From the NCBI RefSeq assembly GCF_000364225.2, contig NZ_AQFT02000001.1, positions 3,429,501 through 3,493,500 of the forward strand: a stretch of 64,000 nucleotides of DNA, written 5' to 3'. The notes beneath the pieces are model-generated. The model was given only the letters and a program-made list of their open reading frames with translations, was not told the DNA's origin and ran no database searches. Shown in pieces: positions 19,971 to 30,480 of this stretch. The DNA comes from Eubacterium plexicaudatum ASF492. Lineage in GTDB: Bacteria; Bacillota; Clostridia; Lachnospirales; Lachnospiraceae. A program made the position numbers and the translations under genes. How positions within the stretch are numbered: the stretch's first letter is position 1; every line of letters starts with the position of its first letter.

Positions 19971-22624
19971 TCAGTCTCCGGATCTGCAATAATAAGCAAT
20001 ACACAATTCTCTGTTTGAACAAAACTGGCACCATGCATCAACATTGACCATATAATCCGTGCTTTTAAGCTTTTCCTTCACCAGTTCTGCCTTAATCTGT
20101 TCGGAATTAACATTCGGGAATTTATCCTGCATAATATCTACACCAACATTTTTTGCATTCTCAAGCTTCCTGTGAATAAAGAGCTCGCGAATCATCATAT
20201 ACCGGCGTTCTTCCGCAGATAAGACAGAAAACTTCTTTGCTTTACCATTAACCAGTCTGTTTCGAATATTGTTGATAACATCCATGCGATTAACATTCTG
20301 CACAAAAGGAAAATATTTTTCAGCTCATCGTACTCATCATTTAATTTCCGGATCAGTATTGCCTCACTAATAGGCTTCCCCTGCATGTCCTCTTTCATCG
20401 CATTTTCAAGTATAACCTCCATGTACTTCAGGAGCAGGAAGTTATCCTTATACACAGTATTACTCTCAACTAATGTCTCTGTAAGGAAACGGTATTTGCA
20501 GATGCGGAATCTGTAATAATCATAGAGATCAAATTTGCCAGTTCCACCGCCAGCAATTCCAATCTCAGAACTGTCTTCCAGTTTTTTTCTCGCCTTTTTG
20601 CCGGAGTATTTCGTTTTCTTTAAGCCCAGTATTTTAAGCAGATAATAAGGTTCTCTTTCGTTATCACCATCACGTTTCACATAGGATAACTTAAATTTTG
20701 CCCTATTGAATTCCAAACCATAGATCAGTGCATATCTTTTGAAATTCTTATACTCGTTGCAGCATTTTACATAAACCTGATACTTCCAGTCCACTGGATT
20801 CTGCGCCACTTCAAAGAAATCATCATTCAACGGCCACGGAAACCCTGCCTTCTTTACAGCTCCGACATCTTCATCCTCCAGACAGGCAAAATGATAGATA
20901 ATATTAGGATCTTCATGACCACTCCTTAAAATATCGCCATCAATCTGTTCAAAATTTCTGACAATCCAATTTGCACTTCTTCCGGGTTTTGTCTCTTGCA
21001 GAAGATATATGGACATGGTTGACTTTAAACACTCGAACGAGGCAGATGCATCTATGTATCCCACTTCTTCCAGCTTCATCAGTACTCTCTTCAAAATGTC
21101 TGCAAATTCCTCTGACAGTTCGCGATCCTCAAGTATATCGGTTTGCAGATAATTTTTTAGCTTTCTATAGAATTCTCTGAAATTATGTGCTTTATTCTCA
21201 AATCCCTCATAGAAATATGCCGCTATATCCTCTAGATCTTCCAATGCACGATCGATTTTTTCAATCTCATCCTTTGATACCGCATAATAAGAAATATGGC
21301 TTACATATTCCTGTTCATCAGAATCTGTAAGATATTTCATATTCTTCGTCAGAGACTTGAGACGCTTCCGCATCTGTTTCATCGATGTACACCCATCGAA
21401 CAAAGCCTGAATGCGGCCCAAAATCGATACTAATTCACCCGGCGTATCCTCCGCCAGAATATTGGCGCCAAAGCATTCCCGAACATCATTGATATCCGTA
21501 ATCAGAATCTCATTATTCTCCGGATCCCACATATCTGCTATTGCAATAAAGAAATGTCCGATTGGATAATTCAAAAACTGTCTTTCACCAAATTGCTCCG
21601 GAAAGTAAATCTTCAGGATGTCATTTGCAGAACTGTTGGCAGAATAAATCTGCTCGCGCATATATTGCATCGGCTTAAACGGATCTTTATGCTCTGCCTC
21701 TTCAAATATTTCAGCCACATATCCTGCAAATTCTGTCATGTTATCAAACTCCATGATTTCATACGGCTGATCTACAGTAATTGCTTTTTTCTGTCCGTTA
21801 ACAAGCTTTCCAAGCTGATCTGCAAGAACATTTCCTTTATAGCTCACGCTTGCAGTATCTGTTGGATAGAATTCTGCTCGATCATAATCCACAATTTTGC
21901 AGTCAAATGCGGAATAAATATCAAACCAGGTCTGATACACATTTTTGTACTGTTTCTGATAATTAAACAGAAGGATAACATTCTTGTATTTCTGCAGTTC
22001 ATCGATTGCGCGAAGGGTAATAGGAGCAAACTGGTGTACCCCATGGATTACAACCGTACTAGTATCAACACCGGACGGATCATAATCCTTTTGAATGGCC
22101 GTCATAGCCTTCTGTAATCCTGTGTTGACCTCTTCTTTAGACAAAGCTTGGGCCAGAAAGAAATCTTCCCTTTTATCAGATGAAAGAATCTTCTTGTAAA
22201 TATCCAAAATATATTCCTGCTCTTTCGTCAACCTATCTCTCAAGACCGTATTAATATCTACATTCAATTCGAACATAGTTCGAATACTGGCAAATACATC
22301 ATCTCTATTGAACAGAAATGCACTACCTATATTTTTCTTTTCTGCTTCAGTAAGCTCAGTAGGCAGTCCACTATTGATAATATTGTCAATATCGGTATGC
22401 TGCTTCACGCTCCATGTAGGGCTGGCCCAGTCTTCATATAAAGAATCGGTAAGGATTTTGACTGTCGTCACACGACCGCTATCAAATTTCCCTTTATAAT
22501 GTTTTCTTAATCCGTTGACTAATGTCTGCGCAGAACAGAAGTAAGGGCAATTCTTAATCTCATTCCAGTATGGTTCCTGGTCAATTTTATAAGGATCGTG
22601 ATACGTATAAATTACCATTGACAT
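19971..22624 (-). CDS. AddB-like helicase-nuclease subunit with C-terminal Cys cluster, frame broken once
   Basis: About 884 codons. The middle resembles AddB inactive helicase lobes: VVIHGVHQFAPITLRAIDEL, then LLFNYQKQYKNVYQTW. The C-terminus has FRICKYRFLTETL and, about 190 residues later, WCQFCSNRELC, the four-cysteine spacing of AddB/Cas4 4Fe-4S nuclease domains. A clear D...ExK active site was not seen, so nuclease activity is uncertain. The frame breaks at T5 20316-20320; one added base joins EYDELK to KYFPFVQNVNRMD. ATG 22624 directly follows the stop of the UvrD-type gene, so the two form a coupled pair like AddA/AddB. Confidence 0.65.
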
Positions 22625-22625
22625 C

Positions 22626-25600
22626 TTACTCCTCCATCAATGTTCCCCAACTGATTGGAACATTTTTGTCTATATTCATGATCCAGACGCAGTTTCTGAT
22701 TGCTCTGGTTAACGCGACATACAATATTCTGGATTCCTCAGCAATCTGCTCTGTCTTCTCCATATCTTCGTTATAATTCGAATTCCGCTCCCTGACTTTA
22801 TTTTCAAACTGAACAGTATAGGAAAGCTTTCCCTTCGAATAATTCGCACCAAGTTTTACTTTTCTGATATCGCTAATGTCCTCTGCAGTATAAGGAAGGA
22901 CCACCGTTCCATATTCAAGTCCTTTTGACTTATGCACAGTGGTGCACATAATGTGAATACCTTCTTCATCAGCATCTGGTGTTCTGGCAAGTTCCTGCTG
23001 TCTTGTTAGTATATTTGTCTCCAGATACTTGGCCATTTGGTTAATCGTAAGAGTGTCGATTCTGGAAAACTTCACGATTTTCTCCAGCAAATAATCATAA
23101 TTTGCCATGTAGTAAGTCTGTGCCGAAGGATTTCGGCTATATATTTTCCATGGCTCCAAGGCATCGTATATATGCTTCAATGCATATAAAACCGGATGAG
23201 CATACACCTCATCCAGAACTTCCTGCCACCGTTTCTTCATCCTTAACATAAAGAACTCATCCAGGATTTTCTGAAGGCTCTGTAGCTTTTCCGCCTCGGA
23301 TATGCCATGATATTTCTGATAATCCAATTTCAGATCCGTATAATTAGATTCTATAAAATTAACCAGGTATACGGGGTTAGTGGAATTCTCTATAGCCAGA
23401 ATTAACTTATAAAAATCCTGCGTTGACTCCAATTGAAACAGATCTCCACCCGATTTAATCTCTACATTTACTTCTCTTTTATATGCTTCTTTAACTATGC
23501 TCTCAACCTGCCAGTTACTGCGCACCAGAATAGCAATCGTACGTTCTTCCAAACTGAGCGTTTTTCCTTGCGCCCTCTTCTGTTCCATTATGTCTGCAAT
23601 CTTGCCGGTCTGATTCTCTAAAATACCAAATAACGCATGAAAGAATGTCTCTTCATCTTTTCCATGACACGGAACGCACTGCATCAATTCTGCATCGTCA
23701 GCTTCAAATATCTTCTCACTGGTAAGACGATCATACTTCTGATCATATGGCAGGTATCCACCTACTCCCATCTGCTGAAAAATAGAGTCATACAAATCCA
23801 GAAGTCTAGCATCTGTGCGATAATTGAAATTCAGATGATGAATCTCCCAGTCATATTTTTATAGGTTTTAAGCTGATCAAAAGCACTTAATCTTGCTCCC
23901 CTGAACCGATAGATACTTTGCTTCAGGTCACCTACTACAAAGAGTCTACAATCGGAAAGAATTGTTTTCTGCAGTTTTTGGAATACCTCAATCTGTACAT
24001 CGTCGGTATCCTGAAACTCATCAACAAAAAGATATCGTAATTTCAGATTGCTGATGTTATCTGCTGCATAATCTAATACCTTATTCAGAAGAATAATACA
24101 CTCTTTCAGGTCCATAGCATTTCTATCATTGATGGTAGAAAGGTATTCAATTTCGGCCGGGAACACTACCTGCTGTATCAGTTCACTAAAATACGGCAGC
24201 GTATTGTCAACGGTCACGCCCATTTCCTCCGGCTTAATATCTGCCAGATTGATACTTTTCTGAAAAAGATGATCCGCAATACCCATAATCTTTTTCTTCA
24301 GATCATAAATCGGAACGGGTATCCCGCTGATAAAGTTCGGGTTATTTTCCTCCTGCGTCCGGAAAAATTCACTAAGATACCCATCATAAATCTTTCCACG
24401 ATTGTACTCATCAGAGGATATCCTGAAGTTCGTCCCCAATCCCGTATAGAAGGAAGCTCCTCGCAAAAGTTCCAAGGAGAACTTATGAATTGTAGATATG
24501 TTGGCCCGTTCTACGCCCTCTACATACTGTAGATAACATTCGTTTCCGGTCAATATATAGTAATTGACAAACATCTGCTTTAATCGGACTCGCATATTGA
24601 TTGCAGCATCGTTTGTGAAGGTAACCATTGCAAGCTCATCTTCAATACTCGTAATGTTTCCCCTTCTTTTATTGCAAAGGAACGCCACTCTGGATACCAT
24701 AGAATAAGTCTTCCCGGTTCCAGCGCCAGCTTCTACCAGAATATTCTTATCTGCCGAGGCATGTTCCACTTTATACTGCTGCAGATTAAAATATGAGTGT
24801 TCCGCAATCCAGGACAATAATTCTTTGTTTTTACCAACCTGTCCTTCTTCGATTACAATTTCCTCAGAACATTGCTTCTCTAATCCGCAAATCAGATAAA
24901 CCTCAAAATTGAATGCCCTGTAAGAATCTCTTAAAGCAATAGATTCTATTCCTTTTTTATAGCCAACCTTAAGCTTATCTCCTGGCTCAATGTTTTCCTT
25001 CTTGTATGAAAAATTAAGTTCATTTAGAAGTGTTGCAAACGAAGACCGCTTTGAAACAAATACAATCTGCTTTATTCCCTTGAAATACGACGCAATAATT
25101 CTCTTGAATTGCTTATCATCCGCATCATCCGGAATAATTGACAGTGTGGAATAAACCTGAATCAGTTCCTCACCTTCAGGATCATCATAATCCGGTTCTT
25201 CGTTCCTTCGGATTCGGCTCATGAATTCCGCATTCAATTCTGCATGCGGTATAGCCTTCTTTGTATCAAATGCCATTTGAAATTTTTTCTTCAAAGATGT
25301 CTGATTCTCCAGCTCCTCTTTGAAAAGAGTAAACTGCTCCTCTGAAATTATGTTCAAATGGCTCTCATAATATTGTTCCTTGGTAATAAACGGATATGCT
25401 ACCAGATCCACCACCAATGGACTCGTGCCAAACTGTTTTTTCAACTTTGTAAAATACTGAATACAATATGACTTTGCCTGCTTTTTAGGAGACTTCTGCC
25501 GCTCTGCATAACCTTCTACTTCTATATCATCAATGCCGTGAACATTTATCTTATCTGCCAGCCATCCTTTGACCTCAACAATAAACACACAGACATCTTT

Positions 25601-25744
25601 AACCAGAAAGCAAATATCATATTCTCTGCCATTTACCTCCCGGTTATTATAGATAACAACATCGTCTGAAAAGTGTTCAGCTATGGCATCTCTTACTTTT
25701 CTTTCTCCCTTATATTCGGATTCATGATCTACTACAATTGCCAT
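22626..25744 (-). CDS. NERD nuclease-UvrD/AddA-like helicase fusion, frame broken once
   Basis: About 1039 codons. The N-terminal about 120 residues form a NERD-type PD-(D/E)XK domain: YDICFLVKDVCVFIVEVKGW holds the Asp and ExK. A UvrD/Rep helicase follows: Walker A VEAGAGTGKTYSM near residue 340, motif II FVDEFQDTDD, then VGDLKQSIYRFRGA, motif V CTTVHKSKGLEY, and motif VI ILYVALTRA. The frame is lost at T5 23856-23860; one added base gives KTYKN-YDWEIHHLNFNYRTD, which matches the UvrD motif NYRS region. It is the first intact-length gene of the effector operon, preceded by a decayed XRE regulator whose end overlaps its start. Confidence 0.8.
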
Positions 25745-25984
25745 GATTACTCTCCCTTTTCAGTATTTTGGCGGAAACATCTTCCTCCGGAATGATTTCT
25801 ATAATGTCATCCATTTAACAATCCACTGCACTGTATATTTTTGCCATTACCTCAACTGTGGCATTCTCATTATTGGCTAGCTTAGTCATTGTACATTTCC
25901 TATCCCAACCTTTTCCTTCAGATCTTTCTTTTTTATGTCTTTATCAATTAACAGCTTGAATCATTGTTTATAAGATACGCTCAT
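25722..25984 (-). pseudogene. Degraded XRE/Cro-type regulator at the head of the defence operon
   Basis: Starting at ATG 25984 after AGGAGG the frame reads MSVSYKQ, stop, FKLLIDKDIKKKDLKEKVGI. After a frame slip it reads CTMTKLANNENATVEVMAKI, then a second stop, then MDDIIEIIPEEDVSAKIL. Together these give the roughly 70-residue single-HTH Cro/CI protein that often heads defence operons. Two nonsense codons and one indel disable it. Its last codons overlap the first 23 bases of the NERD-UvrD gene. Loss of this regulator could leave the effector operon uncontrolled. Confidence 0.7.
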
Positions 25985-26208
25985 AATTCCTCCTAAAGGC
26001 TACTTAACGAAACTGTTGAAGGATAAAAAGTGTCTATGTCTTTATAAATGTAAAGACTCAATGATAGTATAACATATAATCACCCTTCTGTGGGAATAAT
26101 TGTTGCGGATTGGGAATCCAAAATGCCATTTTCCTTCAAAAGTCGTATTATTGCGACATAAAAATAAATCGGGTAGAAGATACCCTTTACAGAGTATCAA
26201 CCCCCACA

Positions 26209-26242
26209 AATTCCGGACGTGCAGATTTCCCGCATCCGGCTC
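26209..26242 (-). ncRNA. Group II intron domain V
   Basis: On the minus strand the sequence GAGCCGGATGCGGGAAATCT continues through GCACGTCCGG, forming the 34-nt catalytic hairpin with a GAAA-like loop expected for domain V. It begins 7 bases after the RT stop codon, as in other bacterial group II introns. Confidence 0.85.
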
Positions 26243-26248
26243 CTTGCC

Positions 26249-27481
26249 TTATGTTTGAGTTGCTGTCTTATAAATGCTATGGTATATCTTGGGTTTCTCT
26301 AATGGACAATATTTAAGCAGTACATTGAATTCATCCCAGATATAGCTTCTTCTTTGGCTTCTCCTATTCAACCATTTAAAAAGCGCCTTCCGCGTTTCAT
26401 AACAGTATCGCACCATCATCCGGGAATTGTCCGTTATGCCATAATACTGATAATGTCCCCTTAGTTTTTGGTTGACCTTCTTTATCAGCAGTGAAACTTT
26501 CATTCCCCGGCTCTTTTTCAACCACTGGCTCATATCACTGGCTTTCCTGCTGGTTCTCCTTTTTACCCGGAACAAGCCTTTTCGGCTTTTTGAGCAGTAG
26601 TGCGTAAATCCAAGAAAATCAAAAGTTTCCGCTTTGCCTTCCCCTTTTGTTTCCCGGCTTGTTTGTGCCCTGCTTCCAAACTCTATCAGTTTCGTTTTCT
26701 CTTCTTTGAGCACCAGTCCAAAGTCTGCCAGCCGCCTCTTTAGGTCCGCATAAAACTTTTCTGCATCTTCCTTTTCACAAAAGCACGCTATAAAGTCGTC
26801 TGCAAAATTTACCAGCCACCCTTCTTTTCGGAAGGTATGCCTCTCTTTTTGATAAAACCATAGGGTAAGCATATAGTGCATATACACGTTCGCCAATATC
26901 GGACTGATATTCCCGCCCTGGATTGTTCCACTTTCTGTCCTGCTGTAGCTCCCATCTTCCATGACTCCGGCTTTTAGATATTTCTTTACCAGCCATAGGA
27001 TATTTGGGTCTTTTATCTTCACTTTAAGGCAGTCCGGTAGCTTCTTATGCGGGATTCGGTCGAAATAGGATTTCATGTCTGCATCCAGCACCCACTGTGT
27101 TTTCTTTTTCTCTATTACCCAATTTAATGCCCGCAGCGCGTCGTGACATCCCCTTCCGGGTCTGAACCCATACATACAGTCTAAAAACACTGGCTCATAT
27201 ATTGCCCCTATTATTTTTGCAAGCGCCATCTGTACCATTTTATCTTCCAGGGATAAGATCCCAAGCGGCCTTCTGTCGCCGTTGTCCTTTGAGATATACA
27301 CCCGCTTGGACGGCTTTGGCTGGAAGCTTTTATTCCTTAGCCTTTCCACCAGTTCCATAATATTTCCTCTGACATTCTCCCCATAAAGTTCTTTATCTAT
27401 CCCGTCAATGCCTGTTGCCTTGTCTGGGTCAAGTTCCCAGAAACATTCCAGCAGCAGCTGTTCATTGATCAGGTGGTATAG
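26249..27481 (-). CDS. ltrA: Group II intron reverse transcriptase/maturase, 5'-truncated
   Basis: Reverse transcriptase with maturase domain. Visible RT blocks are KRVYISKDNGDRRPLGI, YGFRPGRGCHDALRAL, LDADMKSYFDRI, GTIQGGNISPILANVYM and the catalytic motif VNFADDFIACF, where most group II RTs have YADD. The X/maturase region includes LRGHYQYYGI and ends near KIYHSIYKTATQT; no C-terminal HNH motif is seen. An open frame continues upstream of the first ATG at 27358 through FWELDPDKATGIDGIDK to about 27481, so the true N-terminus is lost at the junction with mobA. Probably inactive because the ribozyme 5' part is gone. Confidence 0.85.
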   Translation of the reverse strand, partial: LYHLINEQLLLECFWELDPDKATGIDGIDKELYGENVRGNIMELVERLRNKSFQPKPSKRVYISKDNGDRRPLGILSLEDKMVQMALAKIIGAIYEPVFLDCMYGFRPGRGCHDALRALNWVIEKKKTQWVLDADMKSYFDRIPHKKLPDCLKVKIKDPNILWLVKKYLKAGVMEDGSYSRTESGTIQGGNISPILANVYMHYMLTLWFYQKERHTFRKEGWLVNFADDFIACFCEKEDAEKFYADLKRRLADFGLVLKEEKTKLIEFGSRAQTSRETKGEGKAETFDFLGFTHYCSKSRKGLFRVKRRTSRKASDMSQWLKKSRGMKVSLLIKKVNQKLRGHYQYYGITDNSRMMVRYCYETRKALFKWLNRRSQRRSYIWDEFNVLLKYCPLEKPKIYHSIYKTATQT

Positions 27482-27535
27482 TCACACAAATTTGCAATTC
27501 CTGTTTCCCTGTGACAGCTCTCTTATCCTATCAGA

Positions 27536-28400
27536 GCCAACTATCCATATCGGGGCGGTTGCCAACGCTTTAGAACGCAAGGGCATACAGACCGAGAGGG
27601 GCAATATCAATCGGGAAATTATCAAGAACAATCTGCTGTTGGAACAGGCAAAAGAAATGCTCATGCTTGCCAAGCAGGAACTTCACAGCGCACAGTACGC
27701 AACGTACAAAAGTACGCAGATTAAAAATACAGCGGTCAGCGTGAAGAATGAGGTCATGGAAATGATTGCAAAAGTAAGGGAGCGCAAAGGCAGGCTTGAC
27801 TTGCCGATTGTCAGCGGAAAGCACCTAAGAAAAATATCCGACCGAACCGCCTTGCAGTCAGCCGACAATGCGGAGAAATTCATCACGACAAGAAAGATAG
27901 ACAGCTTTGAGAGCCTTACGAAATTCACAGCGGACAGGGAACAGAAATACAGCCAGCTTAAAACAGCGCATTTGTCAAAGGGGCAGAAACTAAACCGATT
28001 AAAGGAACTGTCAAAAATGTATGCCCTCTTTCCGCCAATCCAAGCCACCTATAGGGAGAGCCAGTCACTCAAAGGACTTGTGAAAATGAGATACGATAAG
28101 GAGCATAAGGACAGCTTATCGAAATACCACGAATTAAAGGAACGTATGCAGAGCCTTTTACAGAACGACGAGAAGATAACGCCGAAACAGTGGAAAGTCG
28201 AAATACAGTCTTTGCAATCCGAATATGACAGTATCGGCAGGGAGCAGACCAAGACCGCCACAGAATAAGCATATGCCGAGGTAATCAGCTATAACAAAAA
28301 GAACCTTGCGAGGGAGCTTCAGAACGAGGGCCGACAGCAAAACAGACAACAAAACAAGACCAAGCGAAGGGAGGGAGGAAGAAATTTAATGGAAATCTGA
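27536..28400 (+). pseudogene. MobA/MobL relaxase, C-terminal fragment
   Basis: The plus frame begins with PTIHIGAVANALERKGIQTE, the end of the MobA/MobL catalytic domain, and continues as a long helical Lys/Glu-rich tail (KIRERKGRLDLP and onward). A TAA at 28266-28268 interrupts it. The same frame continues AYAEVISYNKKNLARELQNE and ends at 28400, so the stop is a nonsense change. The catalytic Tyr and His triad are missing. This is the end of a mobilisation gene cut by the group II intron remnant to its left. Confidence 0.75.
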
Positions 28401-28467
28401 TAGAAATATGAGTATAATTGTGGTATTCTATTGGAGGTACAAATTGAGATTTGAATAGGAGAAACAT

Positions 28468-28815
28468 ATGATACAAAAAGTAAATTTGAAAGAGAATGTA
28501 AATGCGATTGATGAACTGTTCCTCTATAAGAGAGTGGGTACATTAAATAATCATATGTTAAATGTATTGCAAGCAGAACATAGAACTTTAGATTTTCATA
28601 TACACGAAAATTCTGATGAACTTTTCTACTGTATTTAGGGAGAATTTGATATTGAGTTTGAGGACGGATTAACACATTTATGTGAGGGAGATTTTATAAT
28701 AATTCCTAAAGGAACAAAACATCGTCCAATATGTAACGAATTGGTCAAATGCCTGTTGATTGAAGTTGAGGGAACTCTCAATCAAGAAAATACGGGTGGA
28801 ACATATACAGGGTAA
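28468..28815 (+). pseudogene. Small cupin-domain protein with one nonsense codon
   Basis: ATG 28468 with AGGAGA upstream gives a 115-residue single-domain cupin. The first motif region is HRTLDFHIHENSDELFYCI, the second is GDFIIIPKGTKHRP, carrying the metal-binding His/Glu set. Codon 57 is TAG (28636-28638) where Glu is expected (FYCIEGEFDIEF). No frameshift is needed. It sits between mobA and tnpW as cargo of a mobilisable element. Confidence 0.7.
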
Positions 28816-28945
28816 GCAAATATAATAGCAACAAATTTTAGTTTTTTAATAACCATTACAACAATCGCAACTAAATAGGTAACACAGCGTCAGAGCGCAT
28901 AGAAACCAGTCTATGCGCTCTATTTTCATGTAAAGGAGCAGATTT

Positions 28946-29119
28946 ATGAGCAAAGACAGCAACACACAGCATAGAGCCAGCCGACAGCACCCATCCACAA
29001 AAATAATTGTGGAAAGGCATTATGTAGGCACTGAAAAAATGGAAACAGTATTCAAGCGGATAGCCGAGGAACAGATAACAAAAAAGGTTAAGGAAATAGC
29101 GGAAAACAGCGTAAATTAG
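28946..29119 (+). CDS. TnpW-like small transposon protein
   Basis: 58 residues starting at ATG 28946 after AAAGGAG. Sequence begins MSKDSNTQHRASRQHPSTKI and is basic, with a C-terminal helix (RIAEEQITKKVKEIA). Proteins of this kind, called TnpW in Tn4451/Tn4453-type elements, lie just upstream of the large serine recombinase, as here. Function is unknown. Confidence 0.6.
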   Translation: MSKDSNTQHRASRQHPSTKIIVERHYVGTEKMETVFKRIAEEQITKKVKEIAENSVN

Positions 29120-29155
29120 CACTGGAAACGGAAAAGGGAATATAGTATAATATGA

Positions 29156-29332
<177 letters not shown>

Positions 29333-29387
29333 TTAGAAGAAATTGGCACCTAATGCTAAATATTCACGAATGTTAATTTTGATGTAC

Positions 29388-29582
29388 TTATCCTTTATTA
29401 GCATTCGCTTTCTTCCTCATTTCCATAAATGCCCTTAATTCAGCTTCTCCTTTAATTTCCTTCGCAGCTACAGGAATGCGAACCGGACGATCATTGGCAG
29501 ATGCTTCAATCGCATCGGCAAACATCTCCACCTGTTTCCTGCCGGAAATAACAAAATTTTTCGTAATGCTTGAAGTTGCCAT
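29388..29582 (-). CDS. Small conserved ICE protein, unknown function
   Basis: 64 residues from ATG 29582 (AGGGAGGTG upstream), beginning MATSSITKNFVISGRKQVEM and ending in a basic tail. It resembles small proteins found directly downstream of the LtrC-like helicase gene in Firmicutes ICEs, which is its position here. No motif is recognised. Confidence 0.55.
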   Translation of the reverse strand: MATSSITKNFVISGRKQVEMFADAIEASANDRPVRIPVAAKEIKGEAELRAFMEMRKKANANKG

Positions 29583-29695
29583 AAGAAACACCTCCCTTGT
29601 TAGTATGGCTCTTTTTACATTCCACATACTTTCCTATCTACATTGTACGGTTTTGCATCTGCTTTTGCAACAAAATTTTTATGAATTTTTTATGC

Positions 29696-30480
29696 CTACA
29701 TCGTTACCTCCTTCCCTTTTTCCTTATACTTCTCCTGTTTCTCCGTTCCTGACACTTTTGACTTGAACACTTCCAGCTTTTCTTTTAACGATGTTCTCTG
29801 TACGGTCTTATCAGCCATTCCAGCCGTAAGTTTCAGCCCCTGCGGATTGCCATTATCCACTGCGTAATTATGTCTTGCATTTTCTACCGGGTACAGTGTT
29901 GGCGCATCTGCAACGCTTTCCCTTATTCCCGTTTTTTCCTCCAGCTCTGGCTTCTGGACATCATGTCCAGAAGTTTCCTGCCCTTCGTTTTCTTCCTCCG
30001 GCACATCGTCCATACCGAGTGCGTCATCGCCCTTTTCGTCCATGTTAAGCAGGGCATTTAAAGCAGAGAGGCGTTCCAACTTCTCCGCAAGCTCCGCTTC
30101 TTGTGCAAACGGCTTTGTGACCTCCACTTTTGCGGTTTCAAGCTGTCGCTCCACGTTTTCCAGTTTTGTCTGCGCTTCAGAAAGCTGTTTTGGCATGGAT
30201 TCTAAGGCATGGTTGATACGGGCAATATTGCCGAGAGGGTCAGAGCCAATTTCTAAGTTGTGGGAAAGCTGCCCTTTTAAGTTCATCACAGATTTATGGT
30301 TGAACGAATCAAAGGACACCGCCATTTTAAACCCGGCATATTCCCCGACCGTTGCAGGCACATTGACGGTTTTCATCTCCTTGCACATCTCCACAAGGGC
30401 GGTTCCGGCTTCTTTTTCAAATCTTTCAAATGCCTGTGACGAAACATTATACTTTTGGAAATTTACCCACCCACGGATAA
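29696..30480 (-). pseudogene. LtrC-like ICE helicase, C-terminal fragment
   Basis: The frame reads VSSQAFERFEKEAGTALVEM, VPATVGEYAGFKMAVSFDSF, SHNLEIGSDPLGNIARINHA and a charged tail with KEKLEVFKSKVSG. This matches the C-terminal region of the very large ICE-borne SNF2-type helicase proteins annotated as LtrC-like or helicase/N6-methylase. It is fused in frame to the end of a group II intron RT (KLNPVIRGWVNFQKY) at about 30480. It is the third and last piece of one gene also seen at 31154-31258 and 41991-42820. Confidence 0.65.

Larger units (their letters stand above)
26165..27481 (-). mobile_element. Group II intron, 3' part (5' part deleted)
   Basis: The element carries a reverse transcriptase gene followed on the minus strand by recognisable domain V and a domain VI-like hairpin (GGGTTGATAC...GTATCTTCTACCC) ending near 26165. 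The 5' ribozyme domains should lie right of 27481 but there the sequence switches to a plus-strand relaxase gene, so the intron is truncated and cannot splice on its own. Confidence 0.75.

Noticed and set aside
8214..25744. Phase variation of the dnd genes by homopolymer slippage
   Set aside because: The runs are only 4-5 bases long and the same kind of break occurs in transposases and a chemoreceptor. Assembly error is simpler.
3346..25744. A classical DndFGH or SspE restriction partner
   Set aside because: None of the effector genes has the DndH/FtsK-HerA-like size and order, and no SspE-like DUF262/HNH architecture was seen.
3346..25744. A complete dpd (7-deazaguanine DNA) system
   Set aside because: No TGT-like DpdA and no preQ0 pathway gene is present; the modification genes are clearly dnd type.
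27408..27535. A longer N-terminus for the mobA frame (from 27408)
   Set aside because: Before about 27481 the frame is antisense to the group II RT gene; relaxase-like sequence starts only near 27536.
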